Shown here one piece after another: positions 8,408-16,855 of a DNA stretch of 64,000 nt. The notes under the pieces are model-generated. The model saw only the letters and a list, made by a program, of their open reading frames with translations, made no database searches and was not told where the DNA came from. Position numbers and translations under genes: made by a program. Numbering within the stretch: the first letter of the stretch is position 1; each line of letters opens with the position of its first letter. The DNA is from Salinibacterium sp. SWN248 (GTDB lineage: Bacteria; Actinomycetota; Actinomycetes; Actinomycetales; Microbacteriaceae), in NCBI RefSeq assembly GCF_015864575.1, contig NZ_JADYWW010000001.1, positions 930,001-994,000 of the forward strand. The letters run 5' to 3'.

Positions 8408-8980
8408 ATGGCTGCAGCACTCATCGTTGTCGATGTACAGCAAGGGTTTGATGATGTCGTCTACTGGGGGCCGCGCAATAATGCCGACTGCGAATCCAAT
8501 ATCGGGGTGCTGATCGGGCACTGGCGCCGCGAAGGCTGGCCCATTGTGTATGTGCGGCACGATTCCAACGACGACACGTCGCCGCTGCATCCAAGCTCGC
8601 CAGGCAATGCCTTCAAGGAGTTGCTCTCGGGCACCCCCGATCTGCTCGTCACCAAGAGCGTGAACTCGAGTTTTCATGGCAGCCCCGACCTCGACGAGTG
8701 GCTGAAAGCATCCGTAATCGATTCGATTGTGGTGTGTGGCATCACCACCAATCACTGCTGCGAAACGACCGCGCGGGTCGGTGGCAATCTCGGCTACGAC
8801 GTTACTTTTGTGCTGGATGCCACCCACACGTTCGATCGCGAGGGGCCGTTTGGCGAAGAAGTCACCGCCGATGAGCTCTCGCGCATTACCGGAGTGAACC
8901 TGCATGACGAATTCGCTCAGGTGGTGTTGACCCGCGACCTCGTGGGAGGAAACGCGGGATTCAGTGGAGTCGTGATCTAG
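8408..8980 (+). CDS. Isochorismatase-like cysteine hydrolase
   Basis: A 190-residue alpha/beta hydrolase of the isochorismatase/nicotinamidase family. The probable catalytic triad is Asp9 (IVVDVQQGF), Lys83 (VTKSVNSSF) and Cys117 in the GITTNHCCETTAR segment at 111-123. Cysteine with Asp and Lys points to amide or C-N hydrolysis. Isochorismate ether hydrolases lack this Cys. An AACCCGGAGGTCGCA ribosome site precedes the ATG, 15 bp after the transporter stop. The last four bases (CTAG) are shared with the convergent downstream gene. Substrate unknown. Confidence 0.87.
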   Translation: MAAALIVVDVQQGFDDVVYWGPRNNADCESNIGVLIGHWRREGWPIVYVRHDSNDDTSPLHPSSPGNAFKELLSGTPDLLVTKSVNSSFHGSPDLDEWLKASVIDSIVVCGITTNHCCETTARVGGNLGYDVTFVLDATHTFDREGPFGEEVTADELSRITGVNLHDEFAQVVLTRDLVGGNAGFSGVVI

Positions 8981-9180
8981 AGCAGGGTGCTATTTCGACC
9001 AATCGCGAACCAGATCAGTGGCCCGAGGAATGGTGCGACCAGAATCACGATGAGCCACAGGAGTTTGGTATTCGTGGGCATGGTGGAGCGGTAAATCTGC
9101 AGCAACGCTACGGCGATCAGGGCCACATAGGCGACGATCGCCATAATACCGATCACGTTCCACAAGATAACTTCAGACAT
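8977..9180 (-). CDS. PLDc_N domain small membrane protein
   Basis: A 67-residue protein with two transmembrane helices (about residues 5-27 and 40-62). The second has the family signature WLIVILVAPFLGPLIWFAIGR, as in the N-terminal membrane domain of cardiolipin synthases (PLDc_N). The catalytic phospholipase domain is absent, which is normal for the stand-alone actinobacterial members. The ATG at 9180 is preceded by GGAGGCTTTC, deciding against a longer frame that begins at 9240. It converges on the hydrolase gene and overlaps it by four bases. Role unknown. Confidence 0.8.
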   Translation of the reverse strand: MSEVILWNVIGIMAIVAYVALIAVALLQIYRSTMPTNTKLLWLIVILVAPFLGPLIWFAIGRNSTLL

Positions 9181-9409
9181 GAAAGCCTCCCGATAGGCTG
9201 TTCGACCGCGTGGAGCGGGTACGTCAACTGTAGCGAGCATCGCTCATTAATCAAGGCAGTGGTGAGCGTAGGGTTGGCGGCATGTAGTTCGGCGTCGCCG
9301 GGCGCAATCCGACGGATTCTCAGCGGGTCAGGCTACTCTCAGAGAAGCTAAAGGCACACCGATTTTCGGTCGCTTGGCAGCTCACTCACGCTATAACGAC
9401 GGGGCCCCC

Positions 9410-10972
9410 ATGATTGACCATGTTTCTTCTCCTGCGGTAATGAACCGCGACGATGTTGTACTGCACGATGGACTCCTCGCGCTCAGCAATGACACTCTGA
9501 CACCGCGCGAAGCGGTGCGAGATGACCTGCTGTTTATTCGCGGCATTCTTGATGACGCTGAGATCCCGTTTCTGCTCGTGCGCGGCGACGGGGAGACCCC
9601 GGTTGTTGCCGTCGATTGGAAGGATCGCAAGGCGCTGAAGAACGCTTTGGTCACGGCCTGCCAGAACGAGCCCTTCTATGTGAAGCCGGCGCGCATCAAG
9701 GAGAACGGCAAGCCTGTTGCTTCGGATGAGCGCGATAGCCCCGTGTTGGTCGCCGATGGTGTGCTGGTCTCGTCGATCAAGGCAAAAGCGATGATGCTGT
9801 TTCGGCCTCGCGTTGAGCCCGCGGGTCGCCTGCGTTTCGATGCGCCATTCGGTGTGCGCCTTGAGCTGTGGGAGCACGTGCGCAACGAGGTTGTCGCGCC
9901 GAACCCGAACGCCCTCATGCGCCGCTGGGTTCCGCGCAGTGAAGCCATCGACGACACCGTTGAGTTCTATGGGCAGTCGTGGCCGACGCTGAAGGGCATG
10001 TTCGAGCCACTGGCCAGCGACATCCAGTTCGACATCGACATTGTGTTCTCGTGGGTTGATGGTGCCGCGGTCGAGTGGCAAAAGGCGAGAGCTGCCCGCA
10101 TGGCGAACTTCATTGTGGGCGAGGGCGACGACTCTGAGGCGCGCTACCGGCAGTTGGATGAGCTCAAGTACGCGCTTCGTTCCGTGCACTTGTTCGCGCC
10201 GTGGATCCGCAACATCTACATCGCAACCGACTCTCCGCGACCGGCTTGGTTGGCCGAGCATCCGCGGGTCACGTTGATGCGCAGCGAAGACTTCTTCGCG
10301 AACCACGACGACCTGCCAACGCACAACTCGCATGCGGTCGAGAGCCAGCTGCACAACATCCCGGGCCTCAGCGAACATTTCTTGTATTCCAACGACGACA
10401 TGTTCTTCGGTCGCTCGGTAAGCCCCTCGGCGTTCTTCACCCCTGGCGGCATCTCGAAGTTCATCGAGGCACGCACCCGCATCGGTTTGGGCGAGAGCAG
10501 CATTGAGCGCTCCGGCTTCGAGAACGCGGCGCGGGTGAACCGTCGACTACTTCAAGAGAAGTTCGGCGCGACGATCACTCGTCACCTGGAGCACGCGGCG
10601 ACCCCGCTGCGCGTTTCGGTGATGAAAGAGCTCGAGCAGACCTTTCCAGAAGACTTCAAGCGCACGAGTGCGAGCGCCTTCCGTCAGGCCACCGATGTGT
10701 CTGTCACGAACTCGCTGTACCACTACTACGCACTGCTGAGCGGCAAGGCAATGATTCAGGCGGATGCCAAAGTCAAGTACGTCGATACGACGTCGCTTGA
10801 GGGGTTGCGCAAGATGCGCTCGCTGCTGCGCAAGCGCACGAGCGACTTCTTCTGTCTCAATGACGGCAGCTTCCCGGAGATTTCGGTCGAGGATCGTGCA
10901 GCCGCAGTCGGCTCATTCCTTGATGAGTACTACCCGGTTGCAGCGCCGTGGGAGTTGCCAGAGCCTGAGTAG
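9410..10972 (+). CDS. Stealth-family sugar phosphotransferase
   Basis: About 520 residues with the Stealth conserved regions in order: CR1 near residue 208 (DIVFSWVDG), CR2 about 245-285 (LDELKYALRSVHLFAPWIR, IYIATD), CR3 about 305-335 (NSHAVESQ, GLSEHFLYSNDDMFF), and a CR4-like region near NSLYHYYALL. The family transfers sugar-1-phosphate units from UDP-sugars to make phosphodiester-linked capsule or wall polymers. The first 200 residues are less conserved. ATG 9410 is preferred to a TTG at 9374 and an ATG at 9440, with no clear ribosome site for any of them. No other polysaccharide gene is adjacent, so it stands alone. Confidence 0.85.
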   Translation: MIDHVSSPAVMNRDDVVLHDGLLALSNDTLTPREAVRDDLLFIRGILDDAEIPFLLVRGDGETPVVAVDWKDRKALKNALVTACQNEPFYVKPARIKENGKPVASDERDSPVLVADGVLVSSIKAKAMMLFRPRVEPAGRLRFDAPFGVRLELWEHVRNEVVAPNPNALMRRWVPRSEAIDDTVEFYGQSWPTLKGMFEPLASDIQFDIDIVFSWVDGAAVEWQKARAARMANFIVGEGDDSEARYRQLDELKYALRSVHLFAPWIRNIYIATDSPRPAWLAEHPRVTLMRSEDFFANHDDLPTHNSHAVESQLHNIPGLSEHFLYSNDDMFFGRSVSPSAFFTPGGISKFIEARTRIGLGESSIERSGFENAARVNRRLLQEKFGATITRHLEHAATPLRVSVMKELEQTFPEDFKRTSASAFRQATDVSVTNSLYHYYALLSGKAMIQADAKVKYVDTTSLEGLRKMRSLLRKRTSDFFCLNDGSFPEISVEDRAAAVGSFLDEYYPVAAPWELPEPE

Positions 10973-10990
10973 CGGCTAGCCGCTAGCGGT

Positions 10991-11014
10991 CGCAGCGTAG
11001 TGTTCTACGCTGCG
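10991..11014. terminator. Bidirectional hairpin between convergent genes
   Basis: A perfect 10-bp inverted repeat (CGCAGCGTAG / CTACGCTGCG) with the loop TGTT. It lies 18 bp after the Stealth stop and includes the last codons and stop of the convergent phosphoesterase gene (stop at 11005-11007). There is no T-tract, but the position suits a two-way transcription end point. Confidence 0.55.
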
Positions 11015-12012
11015 ATGGTGATTGCTGAGACCGGGTGTGTGGCGACGTCACCCTGAGCGTCATCGGCGACGTTGCTGGGCGCTGCGTCAGCGGTGCTGTC
11101 GGCGGGGCTGCTGGCCGTCACGTGCGGGTTCACTGCGGGGGCGATCGTGATGCCCTCCTTGACCAGAATCGCAGCGGTCTCTTCTGGCGTCACATAGGCG
11201 AGACTGCCGTAGTCGCCGAGCGGAACGACCGAGTGCAAGACGGTGTCGTCATACACGTGCACCAGGTTGAACGACTGGGCGCCATCGCGGCCACGGCTGC
11301 CGCCAACGGCCACGTTGAGGTCTTGCGTGTAACAGGTTGCCGAGGCAACAGACACGGGGATGCCGGCGAAGGTTGCCGCCGTGGAGTAGTGCAGGTGGCC
11401 TGCGATGATGCTGCGGATGTCGCTGCCGCGAATCACAGCGGCCAGTTCTTTCTGGCCACGTAATTCGACGGTCACCGCAAGGTCAAGCACGGCGGGTACC
11501 GGCGGGTGGTGCATGGCGAGAATGGTGCCGTGGGGTGCCGGGGTGGCAAGCACATTCTGCAACCACAGCAGCTGGGCATCCGTCACATGGCCGTAGTGGT
11601 GGTCGAGAACGGTGGAATCAAGCGAGATGACGCGAAGCCCATTGATGTCGATGACTCGGTCGATCGGGTCTTCAGAGGCGGCCTCATCGAGCAGGTGTGA
11701 GTTGAACGCAGAACGGTTGTCGTGGTTGCCCATGACCCACACCACACGAGCGCCGAGGCGTTCTGCTGCAGGTTCGACGATTTCGCGAATAGCGCGGTAG
11801 GCCACCGGGTCGCCCTTGTCGGCGATGTCGCCGGTGAAGACAATTGCTTCCGGACGGGAGTTGGATGCCTCGAGTTCGGCAAACAATTGCCGTAGTTTGA
11901 CCTCGCTGTCGAGGGAGTCGTAGAGCTTCCCCCCGTTTGCCAAGAAGTGAGTGTCACTCAGATGCAAAACGAAATGGTCGGGCCGTGGATACTGCGACGC
12001 GTAGCCGGTCAT
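11005..12012 (-). CDS. Calcineurin-like metallophosphoesterase (CpdA-like)
   Basis: A 335-residue protein with all five metal-binding blocks: HLSDTHF (Asp20, His22), FTGDIADKGD, MGNHDNR, the histidine pair in LAMHHPPVP, and AGHLHYS. This is the cyclic-nucleotide phosphodiesterase-like (CpdA/Rv0805) arrangement. The C-terminal 60 residues are Ala/Ser/Asp-rich and look disordered. The start at 12012 (weak GGA upstream) leaves 12 residues before the first core strand. In-frame starts at 12036 and 12063 are possible. It may hydrolyse cAMP or another phosphodiester. Confidence 0.85.
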   Translation of the reverse strand: MTGYASQYPRPDHFVLHLSDTHFLANGGKLYDSLDSEVKLRQLFAELEASNSRPEAIVFTGDIADKGDPVAYRAIREIVEPAAERLGARVVWVMGNHDNRSAFNSHLLDEAASEDPIDRVIDINGLRVISLDSTVLDHHYGHVTDAQLLWLQNVLATPAPHGTILAMHHPPVPAVLDLAVTVELRGQKELAAVIRGSDIRSIIAGHLHYSTAATFAGIPVSVASATCYTQDLNVAVGGSRGRDGAQSFNLVHVYDDTVLHSVVPLGDYGSLAYVTPEETAAILVKEGITIAPAVNPHVTASSPADSTADAAPSNVADDAQGDVATHPVSAITIAA

Positions 12013-12148
12013 AGAGGTAGTCCAACACTTCAACATGGATGCGAGGTGAACATACTGCGGCAAGTTGCAGCGCGGTACAAGGGTTTAGGCGGGTCGCGCC
12101 GCGGTTTGTGGCCCGGTTTGGGGGCATACATCCGCTTGCGGCGGAATG

Positions 12149-13588
12149 TTAGTCTCTGGAGCTCATCCGGAACTCAGGGGCATCAGCAGTCTCTTTAAAC
12201 TCTAGAACCTCTACATTGTGTTCTTTGAGAACGTCGAGTACGGCTGAGGGTTTGACTCTGAAAAACTCCCGGCGCAAATTCACTTTGTTCACGCGCTGCT
12301 CGGCGAACTCTCGATGTAGCATCGCCTCGATATCAATTGCGTCGTTCGCGAAGAAAAGCGCGTGAACGTCGAACTTGAATGGAACGGATGCGTCGCCGAG
12401 TTCATTGACCCGGTCCATCGGTTCTAAGCGGCGCGTCATTCCGATTTTGACCATGTGTTCACCAAACGCCCCGACGTTGGAAATTACGTAGACGTACCCT
12501 GCCCGTATATTGGCTGCTCGATAGTCGACGTCTTCGATAGCTTTCTCGACGTCTGCGAGTAGCGCTCGCATTCTTTCCACCCCTTCAAGATCGCCCTTGC
12601 TTTCGAGAGCTGCAATTGTCGTGAGGTAATGAGACTTCTGTTTGTCGAGTCTTTCCTGCTCACGCTTCAGTTCGGCCTCGGCCTTACGCTGCTCCGCGAG
12701 TTCAGCGCGACGGCTCCGTTCGGCTTCCTTCTCTGCTTGAAGAGCTTGCAAATGGCGCGAAGCGAGTTCGAGTTCTTTCAACCGGAGAGAGTGAAACAGC
12801 TCTGAGACACGAAGGTCGATCATCGTCCCCTGACGCGCGATCTGTTCTTTCACCTTGGAAAGCCGCTCTTGGGCTACTTTCAAGTTTCCCGCGCGCACGG
12901 TTTTGATCGCGTTCTCAGACTCTGCGTTGTACGCCCGTAGGAGGATGCTCGACATGTCCTTGACGAACTTCTTGCCTTTGCTCGCGGAATTGTTGAAAGT
13001 AAAACTAGTTGTCGCGGTTACAGCGGTACGTTGCTGCACCATACTTTTGATCTCGCTGCGGAGGGCCACAAGCTCGGTGTTGAGAGAAACCGAATTCTCT
13101 GCCGGGTGCTCAAAGTCAAAGAGACCAAGCTCTTGAAGGTCGTGTGCCGCGCGAACATCGAGAACTAGTGCTTTGGCCGCAGCAACTTCGTTCTCGCGTG
13201 CCAGAAGCTCGACCTCAACGCCACGAAGCCGCTCTTCGGCCCCGAATATTTTGTTCTGGATTGCTACTTTGAGCGCATCAATTTCCGCCACCTCAAGCAA
13301 GCCGTGGTCGGCGACCAGTTTCGAGAGGCGTTGGTTTTCATCTTGAAGCTTTTTGGCCGTTTTTAGGGCATTGAAGACATTGATTTTGGTTTCGCTGGTC
13401 TGTTGGACTTGTTCCGCCTGATGCAGTGCTGGGGCGGTCTCCACGCGAGGTGCAGCTGCCGCGGTTTGAAATCTCTTTAGATCCGCGCCTTGAGGCTCTG
13501 CGAATTCATCACGCCACGCTGTGCCGTCCCACCATTGCATCCGTACAGAGCCATCGTGAGCGGGATACCAACCTGCAGGAACTGTCAT
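12149..13588 (-). CDS. DUF2510 / DUF4041 / T5orf172 (GIY-YIG-like) fusion protein
   Basis: 479 residues with three recognisable parts. Residues 5-29 (GWYPAHDGSVRMQWWDGTAW) are a DUF2510 WW-like motif common in actinobacteria. Residues about 150-300 look like DUF4041, with flanking coiled coil rich in Glu/Arg/Gln/Lys (about 235-355). Residues about 364-446 match the T5orf172/Mug113 domain, a distant GIY-YIG nuclease relative: GYVYVISN, MVKIGMTRR, DRVNELG, and HREFAEQRVN with REFF. The DUF4041-T5orf172 pair is frequent in phages and mobile islands. The start ATG at 13588 sits directly before the DUF2510. Function unknown; DNA binding or cleavage is possible. Confidence 0.8.
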   Translation of the reverse strand: MTVPAGWYPAHDGSVRMQWWDGTAWRDEFAEPQGADLKRFQTAAAAPRVETAPALHQAEQVQQTSETKINVFNALKTAKKLQDENQRLSKLVADHGLLEVAEIDALKVAIQNKIFGAEERLRGVEVELLARENEVAAAKALVLDVRAAHDLQELGLFDFEHPAENSVSLNTELVALRSEIKSMVQQRTAVTATTSFTFNNSASKGKKFVKDMSSILLRAYNAESENAIKTVRAGNLKVAQERLSKVKEQIARQGTMIDLRVSELFHSLRLKELELASRHLQALQAEKEAERSRRAELAEQRKAEAELKREQERLDKQKSHYLTTIAALESKGDLEGVERMRALLADVEKAIEDVDYRAANIRAGYVYVISNVGAFGEHMVKIGMTRRLEPMDRVNELGDASVPFKFDVHALFFANDAIDIEAMLHREFAEQRVNKVNLRREFFRVKPSAVLDVLKEHNVEVLEFKETADAPEFRMSSRD

Positions 13589-13679
13589 GCGCTTATGTTC
13601 GCATAACTGAGCAGATCTCCGCACCAAGTGGGTGATTCTGAGGCACGCGTTTCAATCAGCCTGACCCTTCGACGCATAC

Positions 13680-15821
13680 TCAGCAGAACCCAACCCAGAG
13701 GGCGTCGCGAGCCCGGGTGGTGGCGACATAACGTTCGCGCAGATCTCGGGCCACTCGTTCGTCATCGGCAGTCTTCGGAACCTTCGGAGTCCAGGGCAGC
13801 ATCACGAGTTTGAACTCGAGCCCCTTTGCCCGGTTGATCGTGCCAACTTTCACTGCGTCTGTGGAGATACCGACGTAATCCATGAGACTCATAGACTTCA
13901 ACCCTGCTGCGGTAAGCAGCCGTCGGGCGGTATCTACCTGCCGGTTCGTATCGCACAGGATTGCAATGTCACCGATGGCGCACTCGCCCACACCGACGGC
14001 ATCCCGAATGTGGGCAACCATCGCAGCGTCATGTTCGTCGGTGGAAGTGAAGGTCGCCGAGACTGGTGCTGATCCGTGCCGACCGGTTGCGTTTACTGAG
14101 TTGCGGTGCAGCTCGCTACCAGCGGTGGCGGTTTCGTCAGCGTTACGAGCCCGGCTGCGACCAGGGGCGACGGAGGGCGCATCATCGATGTCGGCAAACT
14201 CATTGTCGGCAATGAAGGTAGAGGCGAACTCTTGAATCTCTATGGTGTTGCGGTAGTTGCGGTCGAGAACGACACCTCGCCCCGCGAGCGAGATCCCGGC
14301 TTCGCTGAGAACGTAGCCGCCCGGATAGATGCTCTGCTGGCCGTCTCCGATGAGCGTGAAACCGTCGGGGCCATCCCCGACAAGCGAATGCAGCATCCGC
14401 ACCATGGAGAGCGAGAGGTCTTGAGCTTCGTCGACAACCACGGCGGCATAGCCGGTTAGCGGGCGCTCGCGAAGGGCTTTCTCTGCCAAAAGGATTTGAT
14501 CCTTGAAATCATGGATGCCCTCAGCCCGCATGAGCCGTTCGTAACTCTCGAAGAGTGCCCAGACTGCGCGGCGGTCCTCAACGTTGAGCGGGATCATCCG
14601 CCCCGGTCGCGAGCAGTCTGCGTACTGTTCGAATGAGACAAGACCCCGCCCCTTGATGACTGAGTCGACCTCCTCTTTCCAGTACTCGAAACCGGCGATG
14701 GGTGCTCTCGCCATCAGGCGTGCGCGAGCAGGTTCATCGAGGCCGAACCACGCTTTTTTGAGGAGCACGCCCGAACGGCGGGAGTCAATCTTGAGTCGGA
14801 TCCCGCGCTCAGAGAGAGCTCGTGAGGCAAAAGAGTTCACACCGACGAAGTCGACACGCTCAGCAGCTTCTGGCGCCAATCGTGCCAGTAGGTTGCTCAT
14901 CACTGCGGGCAGCGTTTTGACGAACGTGGTGAAGAGGATGCGGCCATGCGGATGCATGCGTGCGAGGTAGGCTGCGCGATGCAGGCCCACGACAGTCTTT
15001 CCGGTGCCGGCGCTTCCCCGGATGCGGGAAGGGCCGTTGAAGCTTCGGCGCACCAAGTTCGCTTGCGTTGGGTGGAGGAACGTCATCCAGTCTTCGACAG
15101 GGGCAGCAAGTTCTGCGGCACCGAGCGCTTCCATCACTTCGGCCTCGCTGAGGAGCTCGCCATCGTTGAGCGCGTGATTGGGCAGCTCATGCAAGGTTGG
15201 CTCGGGCACGACCGTATGTGCTTGTTCGATTTGCGGTCCCGAATAGGCGGGGAAGTACTGCATTGCCGCCAGCAACACACGCTCGACCTGGGAGGGAGTT
15301 AGTCTTCGCCCGCGGGCCGCAAGATGCTTGTGAACATCGACCTCGCCGACGACCTCGATAGGGCCGACTTCTCCGAGGCGACCTTTGTGGCCGTGCATGA
15401 CAAGAGCAACACGTACCTCGCCGGGAGCGAGCCCCACTTCCGCCAGCGCGGATTCGGCAGAGTTCGCTACATCCGCCAATCGCAGCACCTCGTCGGTGAC
15501 ATCAGCTTGCTCTCGGAACATTGCCCCACCCGCAACGCTGAAATCGTTCCAGTGCTTCGAGTCGATAATCCACACGCCCGACGGGCCAACAACAACCAAA
15601 TCGATCTGTGCGCTGCGGGAACCAGGCCACTTGCGGTCAGCGAGAAGGTAATAACCGTGCGCCGTGAGCGGCGAGAGTCTTGTAGCGAGTTGACGCTCGG
15701 CGACAGCTGCCGCAGCGTAGCGGCCAGCCTCATCCGCGGCGCGTGCCGCTTCCTGGGCATAGCTCGACGCAAGCGCACCAAGCCGCTGCGCCTGCTGTTC
15801 GGCAGACGATCCCGCTGACAT
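13680..15821 (-). CDS. NERD-domain UvrD/Rep-type DNA helicase
   Basis: 713 residues. An N-terminal nuclease-related (NERD) domain (about 45-190) shows QIDLVVVGPSGVWIIDSKHW, with Asp74 and the D-x-K pair at 87-89. The superfamily 1 helicase follows: Walker A GSAGTGKT (269-276), motif II VVDEAQDLS (462-470), motif III-like GDGQQSIYP (492-500), motif IV-like LDRNYRNT (519-526), motif V AKGLEFKLVMLP, and motif VI YVATTRARDALWV near the C-terminus. It is expected to unwind or process DNA. GGGGGATCAGG precedes the ATG. It lies just upstream of the T5orf172 gene on the same strand. Confidence 0.9.
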   Translation of the reverse strand: MSAGSSAEQQAQRLGALASSYAQEAARAADEAGRYAAAAVAERQLATRLSPLTAHGYYLLADRKWPGSRSAQIDLVVVGPSGVWIIDSKHWNDFSVAGGAMFREQADVTDEVLRLADVANSAESALAEVGLAPGEVRVALVMHGHKGRLGEVGPIEVVGEVDVHKHLAARGRRLTPSQVERVLLAAMQYFPAYSGPQIEQAHTVVPEPTLHELPNHALNDGELLSEAEVMEALGAAELAAPVEDWMTFLHPTQANLVRRSFNGPSRIRGSAGTGKTVVGLHRAAYLARMHPHGRILFTTFVKTLPAVMSNLLARLAPEAAERVDFVGVNSFASRALSERGIRLKIDSRRSGVLLKKAWFGLDEPARARLMARAPIAGFEYWKEEVDSVIKGRGLVSFEQYADCSRPGRMIPLNVEDRRAVWALFESYERLMRAEGIHDFKDQILLAEKALRERPLTGYAAVVVDEAQDLSLSMVRMLHSLVGDGPDGFTLIGDGQQSIYPGGYVLSEAGISLAGRGVVLDRNYRNTIEIQEFASTFIADNEFADIDDAPSVAPGRSRARNADETATAGSELHRNSVNATGRHGSAPVSATFTSTDEHDAAMVAHIRDAVGVGECAIGDIAILCDTNRQVDTARRLLTAAGLKSMSLMDYVGISTDAVKVGTINRAKGLEFKLVMLPWTPKVPKTADDERVARDLRERYVATTRARDALWVGFC

Positions 15822-15920
15822 CCTGATCCCCCTATCGGATGATCATATTCTGGCAGGAATTCTCAACTATGGATGCCCCGCAACGTGGGGTGCGCTGAGG
15901 TGGCGTTCGCCAGCTGAGCG

Positions 15921-16775
15921 CTAGTTACGCCAGCTGTGCTGCGGCACCCAGCCGAGCAACCGCTCGGCCTTCGCGATCGACGTCAGCGAAGTGTTGACGC
16001 CGAGCTCGCCGCGAACCTCTACGCCGGGGAACACCTCAGCCACGAGCTCCGCATTTGGTCGTGACATGACGGTGTCGGCGGCGAAGATGTTGAAAACGTC
16101 ATAGCCGGGGCGGGAGGTTTCCAGTGCCACACGGATGGCGTTGGCGCCGTCGCGGGCATCGATGTAACCCCAGAGGTTCCACGACCGCTGTCGGGCATCC
16201 GCATCGAAGCTCGGGAATTCGGCGTAGTCGGCAGGGTCCATCACGTTGGAGAAACGCAGCGCGGTGATGGTCAGCGTGGGATCCCAGCGCACAAACTTTT
16301 GCGCCATCTCTTCCTCAAGATGCTTCACCATTGAGTAGGTCGACTCGGGGCGCGTCTCGTATTCCTCATCGAGCGGAATGTAGGGCGGGGGAGTCTCGAA
16401 CGGCAGCCCGAGCACCGTCTCGCTCGAGGCATACGCGATTGTCTTGATGCCGAGTCGCTTGCACGCCTGAAACACATTGAACGTGGCATTCATGTTGTTC
16501 TGAAAAGTGGCCACATCGGACCAGAGCCCTGGCGCAGGGATCGCACCGAGGTGAGCGACAGCATCCACGCCGTCGTGGCGGTCGTTCACGCCGGCGAGAG
16601 CATCGACGACCTGGCCATAGTCGGTGAGGTCAACGTAGGTGAACTGGGTGCGGTCGGGGCCAGCCATATCGAGCACAATCACCGTGTGACCAGCCGCACG
16701 CAAGCCTGCGACAGCCGCCCGCCCGAGCTTGCCGTTTCCACCGGTGACGGCGATACGAAGGGGAGTGAATGTCAT
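15921..16775 (-). CDS. NAD(P)-dependent epimerase/dehydratase (extended SDR)
   Basis: A 284-residue Rossmann protein. The dinucleotide motif TGGNGKLGRAA is at residues 11-21, the catalytic Ser-x-x-x(Tyr-x-x-x-Lys) region is seen as YASSETV and YSMVKHLEEE, and ALRFSNVMDP marks the substrate-binding half. This matches extended SDRs acting on sugars or uronates (uronate-dehydrogenase-like members have this length). The substrate is not visible. It lies downstream of the DUF4132 gene on the same strand, 80 bp away. The ATG has AGGAGCTAGCC upstream. Confidence 0.85.
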   Translation of the reverse strand: MTFTPLRIAVTGGNGKLGRAAVAGLRAAGHTVIVLDMAGPDRTQFTYVDLTDYGQVVDALAGVNDRHDGVDAVAHLGAIPAPGLWSDVATFQNNMNATFNVFQACKRLGIKTIAYASSETVLGLPFETPPPYIPLDEEYETRPESTYSMVKHLEEEMAQKFVRWDPTLTITALRFSNVMDPADYAEFPSFDADARQRSWNLWGYIDARDGANAIRVALETSRPGYDVFNIFAADTVMSRPNAELVAEVFPGVEVRGELGVNTSLTSIAKAERLLGWVPQHSWRN

Positions 16776-16855
16776 GGCTAGCTCCTTTGCTTGGCACGAT
16801 AGTGAATCGTTTTAGATGACCGGGAGCAATGCTAGCTCTGTGCATGCTGACGCGC

